Below, piece after piece: positions 10,801 to 20,659 of a stretch of DNA of 64,000 nucleotides (the first letter of the stretch is position 1; each line of letters starts with the position of its first letter). Made by a program: the position numbers and the translations under genes. Under the pieces are notes generated by a model, which was not told the DNA's origin, searched no databases, and saw only the letters and a list, made by a program, of their open reading frames with translations. The stretch comes from Eublepharis macularius (lineage: Eukaryota > Chordata > Lepidosauria > Squamata > Eublepharidae), in assembly GCF_028583425.1 (NCBI RefSeq), contig NC_072793.1, positions 97,387,689 through 97,451,688 of the forward strand, read 5' to 3'.

Positions 10801-13800
10801 ACCTGTGAGCTGCTGTAATATTCACTCCCCCACAAGATAACCCCGGCAGCACCTTGGGCAGCACTCTCTCCAATGGTGTTGACCAAGTCCCCCTGTAGGA
10901 TAAGCAGAAATCTAATAGTAATAATAATAGAACAATCACAATCTTTTGTTTAATATCTGGACTTGAATATCCACATTTTGGTCCTAAAGAGTGAAGTCTA
11001 TGTAGATTAACTCCAGTCTAAGCCCAATGAAATCAATACACTGTTAGACAATAGGCAATGATAGCAGTCCTTTGAGAGTCATTATCATGGCCAAGACTCT
11101 CCGTTACAAGCTGGATTTTTAAAATGCCTGTTAAAACTTTTTTCCTGCTGTTCATATGGAAGCCTCTTCTGTGCAGGTCTCAGTGAAATGAACTTGAACT
11201 ATTGCCTTTTAACAGTCTTTATTTCTTTTACCGATTTTTATCCGGAGTTTTACTGACTTTTATCTTTTAATACAGATCTATTTTGCAAAACTGCTATCCA
11301 ATCTCCTACCTCTAGCTGCCATTCTAATATTTCTGTTACCTTTGCAATTAAATTTTTGTTTAAATAATTATGTATTAATTATTCAGAATCAGAGTGATCT
11401 GCTCATGCAAGGATTGTGGATCTTCCCTTTCCAATCCTGGGAAAGTTTATTCTTGGGGTCGCAGTACTGGCATGGACTATAGTCATATGATCTGGTAGGC
11501 TGCAGTGAAATGCAGGAAGGGAACAAAATTATTCCCTCCTCCTCTCAGCAGAGATCTGTAAATATCCAGTTCTCCTAATGAAAGAAGCTCTTGTGCCTGT
11601 TACATCACATGGGTCTCACAACTTCAAAAATCAATATCCCCAGGGTTGGAAATGACTGCCGAGACAAGAGAAAAGCAGAGAAGATTTGTAATCAACAGTG
11701 CCTTTTGCTGACAGATCACTAGATCTGACCCTCTGACCTGACTATTTTATTTACTTCATTTATACTCTGCTTTTCTCCCCAATCTGATCTGAAGCAGCTT
11801 ACATCATTCTCCTCCATTTTTATCTTCACAACAAACCAGAGAGGTATATTAGGCTCAGAGTGTGTGACTGGCCCAAGTTTTCATGGTAGAGTGGGGATTC
11901 AAACCTGGGTCTCCAAGATCCATCCTAGTCTAACCACTACACATCCTTCTGCTCACCTTTCTCTTTCTCAGCAAACTGAGAAAGCCACTAGCTTAAAGTT
12001 GTTAAGTATTTACATTTAAAACAACCACTCTCCTTGTTCAATCCCCTTCCTTTTTTTTCTTTCCACTCTTTCTAATCTCCCCTCACCACACACACACTTT
12101 TGTTCTCATTCTTTAGTTTCCCCTTTCTTCCATGCCATTGCCCTGTTGTGATGTCAAGTTCCCTTGCTCTTTTTAAAGGTGAATTTTACCTTTAAAAAGA
12201 GCAAGGGAATTTGACATCACAACAGGCTTGTCTAGTTTCTCTGTTGCTGCTGCGACTGCCTACACAGTGCAGTGGCAAGAGGGCTTTCACACTGCAGACT
12301 TCGCCACAGTTTCCTAGCCCTATCTCCCAACAGCACTGACACCCCACCCCTCTCTTCTAGACCACTGGGGCTTTTATGTGTTTTTTTAAAATCACAATTG
12401 GTATAATGTTATAGAGATATAATGGTACTTAATCTGTTCAACTGATCCTCTGAATCCCTCGCTTTTATTTTTTTTTAAAGTCTCTAAACTCTTTTTGTTG
12501 AGGAGATATGCCTTTCCCCTTATCTCTGCAATGAAAGGGGCTAGAAACTTTATTTTTTAAAAATAGCCCCTTTCATTACAGAGATAAGGGAAAGGCATAT
12601 CTCTGCAACACAAAGGGCTTAGAGACTTATTTTTTTTAAAAAAGAAAGCTAGAGATCCAGAGGACCTGTGAAACAGGTTGAATATCATTATATCAATACA
12701 ATGGTACACAGACTGTTATAACATTATATAGATATAACAATATTATATTTCTGATTTTTAAACAAACACCCCCAGGTGGCTGGGGGAAATGGCCACCACA
12801 GGATCAAGGAAAATGGCGGCCACATGGGCAGGAAAATCAGGATTTTCCCATTCCCATAGCAGCCATCCAGGCTTTACTGAAGTATTGCCCAAAACTTCAC
12901 AGCAAAGCAGTTTTGAGAAAGATTGGAGAAAAGCCAAGAGGTGCATGAATGCATCATGATGTTGTGGGAAGCGGGGGCGGGGGGGGGATCCAGCTTCTCA
13001 ACAGCATCAAACTCGGGGCAAATAACCCATGTGGGAATGGCCTAAACGATTTCCTTCTTCATTGCTTTTCCTGAACTTTCCTAAGAAGGTTATCCTAGAC
13101 TGTCCTACCAGCTAATTTTCTTCTACAGCAATCCTTCCTAATCTTCTATCGGATTTTGACTTCTCTTTTTCCCTTTGTCCTGTCCATATTACTTAAGAGT
13201 GGGTCCAATGGCTTCAGAGTTGCATTTCTTTGATGCTCAGTAATCTACCTACTTCACTGTTATCACAGAATGAATAACAGTCATTGCATTTTTCACAAAG
13301 AGTTGGCAAAAAGACTTTTTCAGTCTAATTTCTAAAATCTTAAAGATACTTTCATGTTCAAAACACAAGGATTTTCAACCTTGGTTCATTAAAGTATACA
13401 GGCTTAATAAAAATAAATCAGAACACATGGCTAAAATCTAGAAAAATCAGCATTTTTGATATTTTTAACCTTGAGAAATGCTACTCAAATTAACATACTA
13501 GAGAAGCATCATTTTCAGAAAAGAAACGTTAGAAAATATTTGCCATATCTACTAGCAAACTCTTAAGGCTGATGGCATATTGAATAGATGATATTAAGCA
13601 CACCAACAGTACATTCCATTGAAATCCATGAAATTACTTGTATGCAATGTTTTGGGGTTAAATGCTCATTGGTGAGTACCTCTCGTACATTAAATTAGAA
13701 CATAAAGAACAGGAGTTTACCTGTGACAGGAAGTTCATTGGGGTAAGCTCATATATAATGGAAGCATAAGGTAACACTGGAACGCTGCCATTCCTTGTCC

Positions 13801-14635
13801 GGTCCACCATTCTGAATGCTTCCTGGACTCGATGATGGACAAACTCCAGAGTTTTGTTAAGAAGTCCAAGCTCCTTGGGGAGATAAATGCTTGGATAGAG
13901 AGCCTGACTTTGGTTCCAGAGCCACTGCAATTCTTCATTTCTCTGCTTCTCAATCTCTGGACATTCCCCTGTGTAATTGTCATGTTTGTTTTCATAGTTA
14001 TAGCAGTTGGGAAAGCCGTAGAATCCCCAGAAACCTCCAGGCCTCAGAGTTTTGCCAAGCACCAAAGTCTGTGCCATGAATGCCTGACTACTTTGCTCAA
14101 ATTCCAGCTGGGCTTTCTTAGCCACCTTGTCAGTGGGCCAGTCAGGATGCCGCCTCTTCACCAGATCCACAGACTTATTCCTATAGATTTCCATGGAGCC
14201 CCAGTTCCGAATCCACAAAGGACGCCAGCTCTCCCAGTCAATTACAGCCAGACCACTGAAGTTTGTATCTGAGATGGTTTCTTTAATGTCTTGCTGAGCC
14301 TTCCAGAGATGATCTTCTAGGCTGGAATTCTGGGGAACACCCCCATAGACTGCAGTTCCATTCTTGGTATAATATGGATAATATCCTAACCTGTTGCTGT
14401 AGAAAAGGGTCATTTCCTTACCCATGAACGATTCGTTTTGGTTTATGACCACATCAAAAATTCTTAAATCAAGAGACACATTGTATTTTTCTTGGCACTC
14501 TTGAGTTGGAGCATTCCAGACAGTGATGAATGGGGTATTCTCTAAAAAGTGGCCTCCTGTAGCTATTGTCTGGGTCCAAGACATTATGAAAATATTCAGC
14601 AAGCACACACAAATAGTTAAATATGCCATATTCAT
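7509..14635 (-). CDS. HYAL1: Hyaluronidase-1 gene, three coding exons
   Basis: Endo-beta-N-acetylhexosaminidase (GH56) that in the known family cleaves hyaluronan at acidic pH in lysosomes or after secretion. Coding exons read on the minus strand are 14635-13721, 10892-10803 and 7832-7509, giving about 442 aa (human HYAL1 is 435). Residues 1-25 form a hydrophobic signal peptide. The GH56 catalytic motif VIDWESW puts Asp at about 133 and the acid/base Glu at about 135, matching human D129/E131. Several N-glycosylation sequons are visible (NVS, NES, NGT, NSS, NFS). The last exon encodes the Cys-rich EGF-like part (CSQIVCFSHGRC ... FRCRCYSGWEGPRC) and ends without a GPI-type tail, as HYAL1 does. 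The last exon resembles human HYAL1 more than HYAL2 or HYAL3. All splice sites are GT-AG. The start could be 14635 or, with better context (A at -3, G at +4), 14629. Confidence 0.95.
8080..8416 (-). mobile_element. Sauria-type tRNA-derived SINE
   Basis: Nearly full-length copy on minus in HYAL1 intron 2. The head AGAGCCAGTTTGGTGTAGTG carries a pol III A-box, and a B-box-like GGGTTTGATTCC follows. The conserved GGTCACCCAGC-type core and the 3' region with a CAG/CAA-rich simple repeat (8157-8190) follow. Confidence 0.8.
8557..8598 (-). mobile_element. SINE 3' end fragment
   Basis: CATGAAGCTGCCTTATACTG and the following ATCAGACCATTGGTCCATC are the 3' end of the second SINE family. Only about 40 bp remain. 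Confidence 0.55.
8942..9446. mobile_element. GC-rich hAT-like miniature element
   Basis: 505-bp element with ends CAGGGCTGGCG and TGCTGGCCCTG (imperfect inverted termini) flanked by an exact 8-bp duplication GCAACCAA (8934-8941 and 9447-9454). 8-bp duplications and CAGGG ends are typical of hAT elements. Its internal open frames are compositional, and no transposase is present. It lies in HYAL1 intron 2. A related copy lies at 53.2 kb. Confidence 0.82.
9735..9950 (-). mobile_element. Second tRNA-derived SINE family
   Basis: On minus the head GGGACCATGGCTCAGTGGTA is an A-box region and CCCAGGTTCAATTTC a B-box region, then a body ending in a GACTGGCAG-containing 3' part. Copies also occur at 15.63-15.83 kb (minus) and, as a 3' end only, at 8557-8598. 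In HYAL1 intron 2. Confidence 0.7.
10803..10892 (-). CDS. HYAL1: HYAL1 middle coding exon (90 nt)
   Basis: Thirty codons, GDLVNTIGESAAQGAAGVIL then WGSEYYSSSQ, flanked by acceptor CTACAG and donor CAG|GTAATA. This matches the family block GESAAQGAAGVVLW of human HYAL1. Both boundaries are in phase 0, and it has the same length and phase as the HYAL2 middle exon. It was found by translating the intron. Confidence 0.95.
11735..11945 (-). mobile_element. Sauria-type SINE fragment
   Basis: Minus-strand copy in HYAL1 intron 1. CCAGGTTTGAATCCCCACTC (B-box region) and GTAAGCTGCTTCAGATCAGA (3' region) match the other SINE copies. The head is damaged near 11940. Confidence 0.65.
12142..12226. repeat. 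Near-perfect inverted repeat, 39-bp arms
   Basis: Arms 12142-12180 and 12188-12226, with about one mismatch and a 7-nt loop (arm start CCTGTTGTGATGTCAA). In HYAL1 intron 1, 170 bp from the larger foldback. Confidence 0.75.
12395..12745. repeat. Large foldback element in HYAL1 intron 1
   Basis: The two halves are inverted copies. AGGAGATATGCCTTTCCCCTTATCTC on the left pairs with GAGATAAGGGAAAGGCATATCTC on the right, GAAAGGGGCTA with TAGCCCCTTTC, and the outer arms GATCCTCTGAATCC / GGATCCAGAGGACC-like and ATAATGTTATAGAGATATAA pair as well. Centre near 12552. AT-rich, no coding content. One arm resembles 1290-1400. Confidence 0.7.
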
Positions 14636-14665
14636 TAACTTTTTAGGCTGTGCTTCATGCAATAC
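13721..14665 (-). CDS. HYAL1: HYAL1 first coding exon with short 5' UTR
   Basis: A good acceptor (TGTTCTTTCCAG) ends at 14666, so the exon runs 14665-13721, with about 30 nt of 5' UTR before the ATG at 14635. The exon ends ...FLSQ and the donor is CAG|GTAAAC in phase 0. It encodes the signal peptide and most of the GH56 TIM barrel. The open frame extends upstream to 14704, but that codon is GTG and lies beyond the acceptor, so it is not the start. The acceptor implies at least one non-coding upstream exon. Confidence 0.9.
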
Positions 14666-15284
14666 CTGGAAAGAACACTGCTGACTCAGCCCCTTTAAAA
14701 CCACCAGCTGCTGGCAGAATTATGCAAACAGTAGAATAAGCCAATTCCAACATATGTGGAAGTGAACAAAGGGGAAAGAAGAAGAGAATAAGATAGCAAT
14801 TCCCTTCCTTAATTCATCTCTAAAATGAGGACGCTGTGACAGAGAAGACCACAAATTCATTCTTACTCCTCCTTCTCCATTTCCATATTCTTCTAGTGTT
14901 AAAACAAGTCAGTAAACAGGAACTGCAACCATATGAAGAAGACGATACTGGGGCTTGACACTAACCTTTGATTGTAGCTGCTTCAGTTACTGTGGCAGAC
15001 CTGTCAATGGACCTCTGCATTGCCAGGATGAACAGTAATATTCCTAGTCACTTTGTTTTTGCACTTCTGTCTGAACAAGGTTTGTTAACACATCCAAGTA
15101 AAGTTCTTTTTCTCCTCTTCTGATAGACCAGAGACATATCATGCTGCACAGGTTTCAGAGGTTGTATCCAAAAATATAAGGCTTCCTTGAATAACTTCAA
15201 AGACTGTAGGATAAATGGAAAAGAGCTGAAGTGAGAATATAGTCCAAACAACAGGAATCTAATCACCACAGTAACAGGATCATC

Positions 15285-15445
15285 ATAGCACAGAACATTA
15301 TTTAAATAGTCCTTACAATAGCCTTGTATGGTGGGCCAGTGTCATTAGCCTCACTTTCAAAAGACAACAGGGGCTTGCTAAAGGCCACCTAGGGAGCTGA
15401 GGTGAGATCTGAACTGGTTCCCACAGTTCACAATCCTAGCAGCAG
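15285..15445 (-). mobile_element. MIR-like SINE relic
   Basis: CCTTACAATAGCCTTGTATG, GGGGCTTGCTAAAGGCCACC and GATCTGAACTGG follow the MIR core order (ACAACCCTATGAGGT ... GGTCAC ... GAAC). Strongly diverged. Confidence 0.45.
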
Positions 15446-15627
15446 GACCAACCTGAAAAGACAGTTCAAACTGAAATGGTGTATCAAACAGACTTTTATT
15501 AACAAGGTTTGATAACACAACACTCAAATACACATGGCTCCCAGAGGCTGCCCATCAGATATCTTTGTTACACCGACATCTGGAAATATTCCACACTTCA
15601 GTTGCGCACACACATGCACATGCACAC

Positions 15628-15832
15628 GCACACACGAAGCTGCCTTATAAAGAAACAGATTATTGGCTCATCAAGGTCAATATTATCTTCTCAGACTGGC
15701 AGCGTCTCTCCTGAGTCTCAGGCTGAGGTCTTTCCCATCACTTACCACCTGGTCTTTTTTTTTAATGGAGATTCTGGGACCTTCTGAAAGCCAAGCAGAT
15801 TCTCTGCCACTGAGCCAGAGCCTTTCCCCAAG
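15628..15832 (-). mobile_element. Second tRNA-derived SINE family
   Basis: Minus-strand copy: head GGCTCAGTGGCAGAGAATCT, body with GACTGGCAGCGTCTCTCCTG on the plus strand, 3' end at ACGAAGCTGCCTTATA. Diverged from the 9.7-kb copy. Confidence 0.7.
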
Positions 15833-16295
15833 AAGAAGCTACTATTTTCTGCCGTGACTCTTAGTGCAGACTTGGCTCTTAAAGCTGGTCAGCTTCTGGC
15901 ATAACAGACATAAATTCTTAAACCCTTTTTGTCCTCAACTGGATTTATAGGACCTAGCTAAGCAGGTGATGCCACCACTGCTCGACTGACCCTGAAACTA
16001 CTATGAATTCAATTATACCAGAGTAGATGTTGGTCCAACAAAAGCACAGCTGTGAGGAAGCTCACACTAATCAATGGCTACTGGCATAAAAATGGCACAA
16101 CTGCACATCCTCTCAAGGACTTTATGGTAATTGGATCGAGCATTCACGTGTAGTAGATAAAACATAGGCAAATAAAAAACAGGAGCTGGTGCCTTCCCTC
16201 CCATGAACTTCAAGTCAAAAGCATGCCAAAGTTAAAATTCAACAGCACAATATGGCAGAGCAAAGGCTTATTAGAGAAGCCTTGAGCCACTGAGC

Positions 16296-16540
16296 ACAAC
16301 TGAGAGCCACTGTGGTGTAGTAGTTAAGAGTGTTGGACTAGGATCCAGAAGACTCAGGTCTGGATCCCCTTTCTGCCATGGAAGCTTGCTGGGTGACCTT
16401 TGGCCAGTCACAAACACTCTCACAGCCTAACCTAGTTGTTGAGGATAAAATGGAGGAGAGCGATGTAAGCTGCTCTGGGTGCCTGCCCCACTGAGGAGAA
16501 GGGAAGGGTACAAATGAAGTAAATAAAATAAAGTCAACAT
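16296..16540 (+). mobile_element. Sauria-type tRNA-derived SINE
   Basis: Plus-strand copy with the head GAGCCACTGTGGTGTAGTAG, B-box region GGTCTGGATCCCC, core GCTGGGTGACCTTTGGCCAG and 3' region GTAAGCTGCTCTGGGTGCC, ending in an AAATAAAATAAA tail. Confidence 0.8.
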
Positions 16541-17249
16541 AATGAAACCATGGGTAATTATTCTACAAGAAGAGCCCCACATTGTGCAATCAACACCCCC
16601 TCCCCAAGTTTGAAATCCAAATGAATTTGCAATTATAGCCAAATGTACAAGGCTTCAAGTCATTTTTTTACAAGTTATCTGGGGGCATTGGCAATTAGTT
16701 TGCACATAGACAGCAGTAAAAAAGAGAGCAACTGATGCATAGAAACAAGTGACAGAGACAGAAAGGCATGGTGAAGTCTTCTTACCCAAGCACTGAACAT
16801 TCCAATTAAAAACGTGATGATTTCTGATAATTTTGTAGGCACTAAATCCAAATATTTCGATCACTTATCTTTCTATAGAATGTATCTCATTGACAAATCT
16901 TTTTTCTTGCTTGATGTAATCCATTTTTTAAAATAGTCCTCCCCCTCTTACAGACTGCTTAGCCACTTAATCCCATCTGTTACTATTCAGAATCACAAGA
17001 CCAACTCAAATGAAATCATCTGACTCTTCCCCCCCAGCATTGTTAATCATTAACATTTGCTGACCATCCATCATTTTGAGAGCTGGATTTGCATCACTAG
17101 AAGTCTATGAAACAGAAGAAAATAAGCTCCCATGAGAATACTACTTTAATAAAGAAAGTGGTCCATGAATACGCCTACGGAAAGAAGAGAAGGGAAGAGT
17201 TCATTTATAAAGTTGGCTTTGGCCATCAAGATGAATAAACACTTGTAGT

Positions 17250-17893
17250 TTAGGGGGTGATCGTAGAACTGGATCTACAGATGAGCCTTCAAGCCTTTGG
17301 TCAGCTCACTAACCGCAGCCTTTCGTTGAGAGGCATGAATTGGCCAGTTATTCATGCTGTGATCATATCCAAGTTTGATTACTGTAATGTTACCTTTGAA
17401 GACTGATCAGAAGCTACAGTGAATACAAATACAGCAGCCAGACTGCTGAGGAACAAACTATAAGATGTGACCCTTGCCAGTTTTAAAAGACCAACCCTGG
17501 TTGCCAACTTGCTTCCATGCTCAGAGTTCGCTATTACTGTAAAAGTAAAAACTGAAACATGCCCGTCAATTATGGTTGTCTTTGGAGACTGTTGTATCTT
17601 GAACACCATGACATGCCAGTTTTATATAAAACAAACAGGATTTTATTTGGTTCTTCCTCGAGTTCAGCCTGCATTTTTAGTCAGCCTCTCAGCCACCAAT
17701 TTTCTACAGGAGCCCTGATGTGCCAAGACTGAAGAACATGCAAAGCAGAAAGCTGTCCTCTAGAGGCTGCTTGTACATATTACAAGAGAGGCCCAGTTCC
17801 AAGGGCTCCCCATCTTCCAAAGACAGGAGGGTGGCCACGAGGGGCAGGGCCTCCTCTGATATGGTGCCACAATTCTGGAATGCCCACCCCACT
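17250..17893 (+). pseudogene. Old LINE ORF2 C-terminal relic
   Basis: Degenerate plus-strand coding. VIHAVIISKFDYCNV (17347-17391), AARLLRN-like residues (17437-17460) and a late block resembling RGRA...VPQFWNA (17838-17885) follow the C-terminal pattern of CR1/L2-group LINE polymerases. Several frames are needed, so it is old. The exact family is not decided. Confidence 0.55.
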
Positions 17894-19069
17894 GTAGGGT
17901 TGCCAGACATCCAGTTTTGAACTGGACAGCCCAATATTTGTGCTTTCTGTCAGGGAAATAAATTGATAAAAGACTAGACATACAAATGTCCAGAATTTTC
18001 TAATTAAGAAGTTCAAGAAACAGGCAGATCCAAAGGGATGGAGTTGAGGGGAGTTCAAGGGTTAAAATAGAAGGGATGTGAGAAAATAAAGGAGCCACAA
18101 AACCCCCTAACCCTAGGGCTTGGGTGGCATGGGTGCTTGTAGAAAACAAACTAGTTGGTGCTAGTATTTCCATGGTTTCCCTCCTGAGAGGAGGAGGAGA
18201 TAAAGCTTCCCCTCTCCAAGCAACACAGTGGTTTCTTCAACTCCCTTAAAGGGGCAGATAAAACTTTATTGCCCATACATGGACAAGAACTGGTTTTCAG
18301 CATCTACTTTTGCTCATTTGTGTTGAGTGTTTTCTCTTTCCTCTTCTCACTTGTGGAGTTGCTTTGCCTGCCCTGCTTCACCTCCATGCTGGCTTCTCCT
18401 TGCTCCCATCTAGGAAAAAAGCAGACAATCTCTCTTTCACAGCATAAGGCAGCTGCAAAAAAGAGCCAGTGTAAGCAAGTGGCTGGGAGTGGGCCTGAAG
18501 GACTTCTCATTGTGCCTAATAACAGTCAGCCCAACCATGGTGACATTCCTAGCTGATCAGATGAGGGGGGAGTTATCACTGTTCCAAAATCAGTGCCTTA
18601 GTTGCCAAAATCACTTGAGAGTAGGGTTGACCGCAAAATATGTAGGGAGTCTGGCCAGAGGTGAAATGTCACTTCCAGTTCAAACTGGAAGTAATGGGAT
18701 CTCAGCAGGGCTGATTCTTTAGGAATCAGTCCCAAATATAACTGAAACCATGTTGTTTCCAGTTTCAACCAGAAATAACATTATTGGAATCCCTGCAGAG
18801 CATGTGTGAGGAGAACCGTTGCCCCTGCTCAAGTGGCATCCCCCTGCCTCCCTTCCCTGGTTTTAAGGCAGAGGGGCCAGCAATCCAATTCAGAAGTCAA
18901 TGCCATCCCTGAGGACTAGTCTTGTTTTTATCAGTCTTCCCCTGGTCTTCCACCGTCCCTTGGCAATCATTAGAAGCAGCTTTCCCCTGGGGAACTCCTG
19001 CCATCCTGTCTCCAGAGGTGATGAGGATGGGACAGAAGAGGGGTTGCTTTGGCTTGTGTGTCTTAATGG

Positions 19070-19205
19070 CATACATATTTATTTCATTTGTACTCCAGTT
19101 TTGTCCCTAAGGGGGACCAGCGTGGCCTAGAACACTCGCCCCCTAATCCATTTTATCCTTACAATAAGACCATGAGGTAGGTTAAAATCAGAGAGTTAGG
19201 TGAGA
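19070..19205 (-). mobile_element. Sauria-type SINE 3' fragment
   Basis: Partial minus copy with the TTTATTTCATTTGTACTCC 3' end and the CTTACAATAAGACCATGAGG core. The tRNA head is missing. Confidence 0.5.
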
Positions 19206-19649
19206 ATAAAGGTGTAGGAGCATCCTTGATTTTTGCCCAGGGCCCAAGGGGAGGGGATCTGCCTGCAAGTGTTCGACAATTTTCTAGCAAGTGTGTCTAG
19301 TATTTCTGTTGAAGCCATCTGGCAACCCTGCTCCCCAGTCATCTGCCTGGCGTAAAAACCTTGACGTTTTCAGCCTAAGGTAAGGCCATTTCTTTTGGCC
19401 CAGGCATTCAACCCGAGGTCACCTCCTCCCACAGAACTCCTCACCTTGTAGTTGGTTGATAGAGCCCCCCCTCTTTTTGTATTGGTTCTTATGCAGAGTT
19501 TGTACTTGCCTATACATTGGCCTTTTAAAAAATATATCGTGATCATCATTTTAAATACTTTTTAAATGTGTCTTTCTTTTTAAACAAAAGTCAATGAAGC
19601 TCTGCTTGCACATTTGCACAACGAAGCTCTGTTACTCCGGCAACAGCTT

Positions 19650-20560
19650 GAGCCTATCTGAAGCAACCGACCGGCTGTTCCCTCCATCTCCCCTCGGGGT
19701 TCCCAGGAAGAGGTGGAGGCCGGATGGGGCGAGTTGGGGCGGGAACAATAGCTCACACTCAGCCAAGAAACATGCCAGAAAAACCACTCACCGACTCCCT
19801 GGGAAGCGGTATTTGCCCCAACACCTCCCCTTTCCCAAGCTTGTGGCTAGTTGGGATGGAGCGAGACGTCACTTCCATACTAGCATGGGATGGGCGGCCT
19901 GCCAAGAGTCCGCATTCCCGCTTCTGAAAGAGGGATCGGGGCGGGAGAAGGCGGACTGAAAGACCAGGGGAGCGGAGGCGTGTTCCGCAGTCTAGGTGGT
20001 CCGACGGGAGCGACAAAAGAGCCAGGGTGGTTCGCGAGCGTCGGCGCTGGGCACTCCTCCCTTCTCTCACGAGCTTGGCTTTCAAACCTTTTCCCCGTTG
20101 GCGTCCCCAAAGTGAAGTCTCCAGACTGCGGTTACCTTGCACAAGGGGAGCGCATTCTCATGTGCACATGTAAAACGCTGCATGGCGGGGGCTGTAACCG
20201 GGACTCGCCTCCTGTTTCAGATCCATCGTTCTTCGGGGTCGAGGCCTTGCGTGGGGTGTTGATCGGCAGATGGCAGTAGAAACCCCACGCATTCCTCCCG
20301 CCTGCGTTTACAGCTCGTTAGGAAAGCAGCTGGCCAAAAAGGCCGGTGGGGGGGCGGCAATCCTTTTTCCTTCGGAGTCTGGTTTCTGTTATGCCTGAGG
20401 AAGGGGTGGGAGGGATTCCGCGAAAGGAAACAATTAAACTCTGCAGCTTCTGGAGACGAGCTCGGACCTCTTGTGGAGATCGCCGAGGCTTAACTCTTGG
20501 CCGCCCGGAACTGACGCGCCCCTGCAGGGGGACAGTGATTTCTTTTGGACCGAGGCTGCC
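19650..20560 (-). promoter_or_regulatory. CpG island, likely distal HYAL1 promoter
   Basis: About 0.9 kb of CpG-dense DNA with GC boxes (GGGGCGGG-type at 19937-19945, among others) between the two genes. No protein-coding exon is recognisable on either strand. HYAL1 needs an upstream non-coding exon because its coding exon starts at an acceptor (14666), and minus-strand donor-like sites occur here (for example near 19787 and 20135). The island could also serve an unknown non-coding RNA. Confidence 0.5.
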
Positions 20561-20659
20561 AGACTGGGCCTTCGAAGTATCAACGTGCAATGCTTATGCT
20601 TGCCGGAGGTTTAAATTGCCGTATAGCATTTCTTTGAAAATGGTCTGGTGTTCTAGAAA

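Larger units (their letters stand above)
14740..19650. other. HYAL1 upstream region, mostly repeats
   Basis: Probably the 5' intron of HYAL1 if the CpG island at 19.65 kb is its promoter. Apart from the SINE, MIR-like and LINE relics listed separately, a TAGGGTTGCCAG-type element starts at 17895 and another at about 18608 with small palindromes (CCAGTTCAAACTGG). No coding exon was recognised. Confidence 0.5.

Noticed and set aside
13832-14272. 146-aa plus-strand frame opposite HYAL1
   Set aside because: Antisense shadow of the HYAL1 catalytic exon.
14636-14704. Longer N-terminus for HYAL1 from 14704
   Set aside because: The codon at 14704 is GTG and the segment lies mostly upstream of a good splice acceptor; the signal peptide starts at the ATG at 14635 or 14629.
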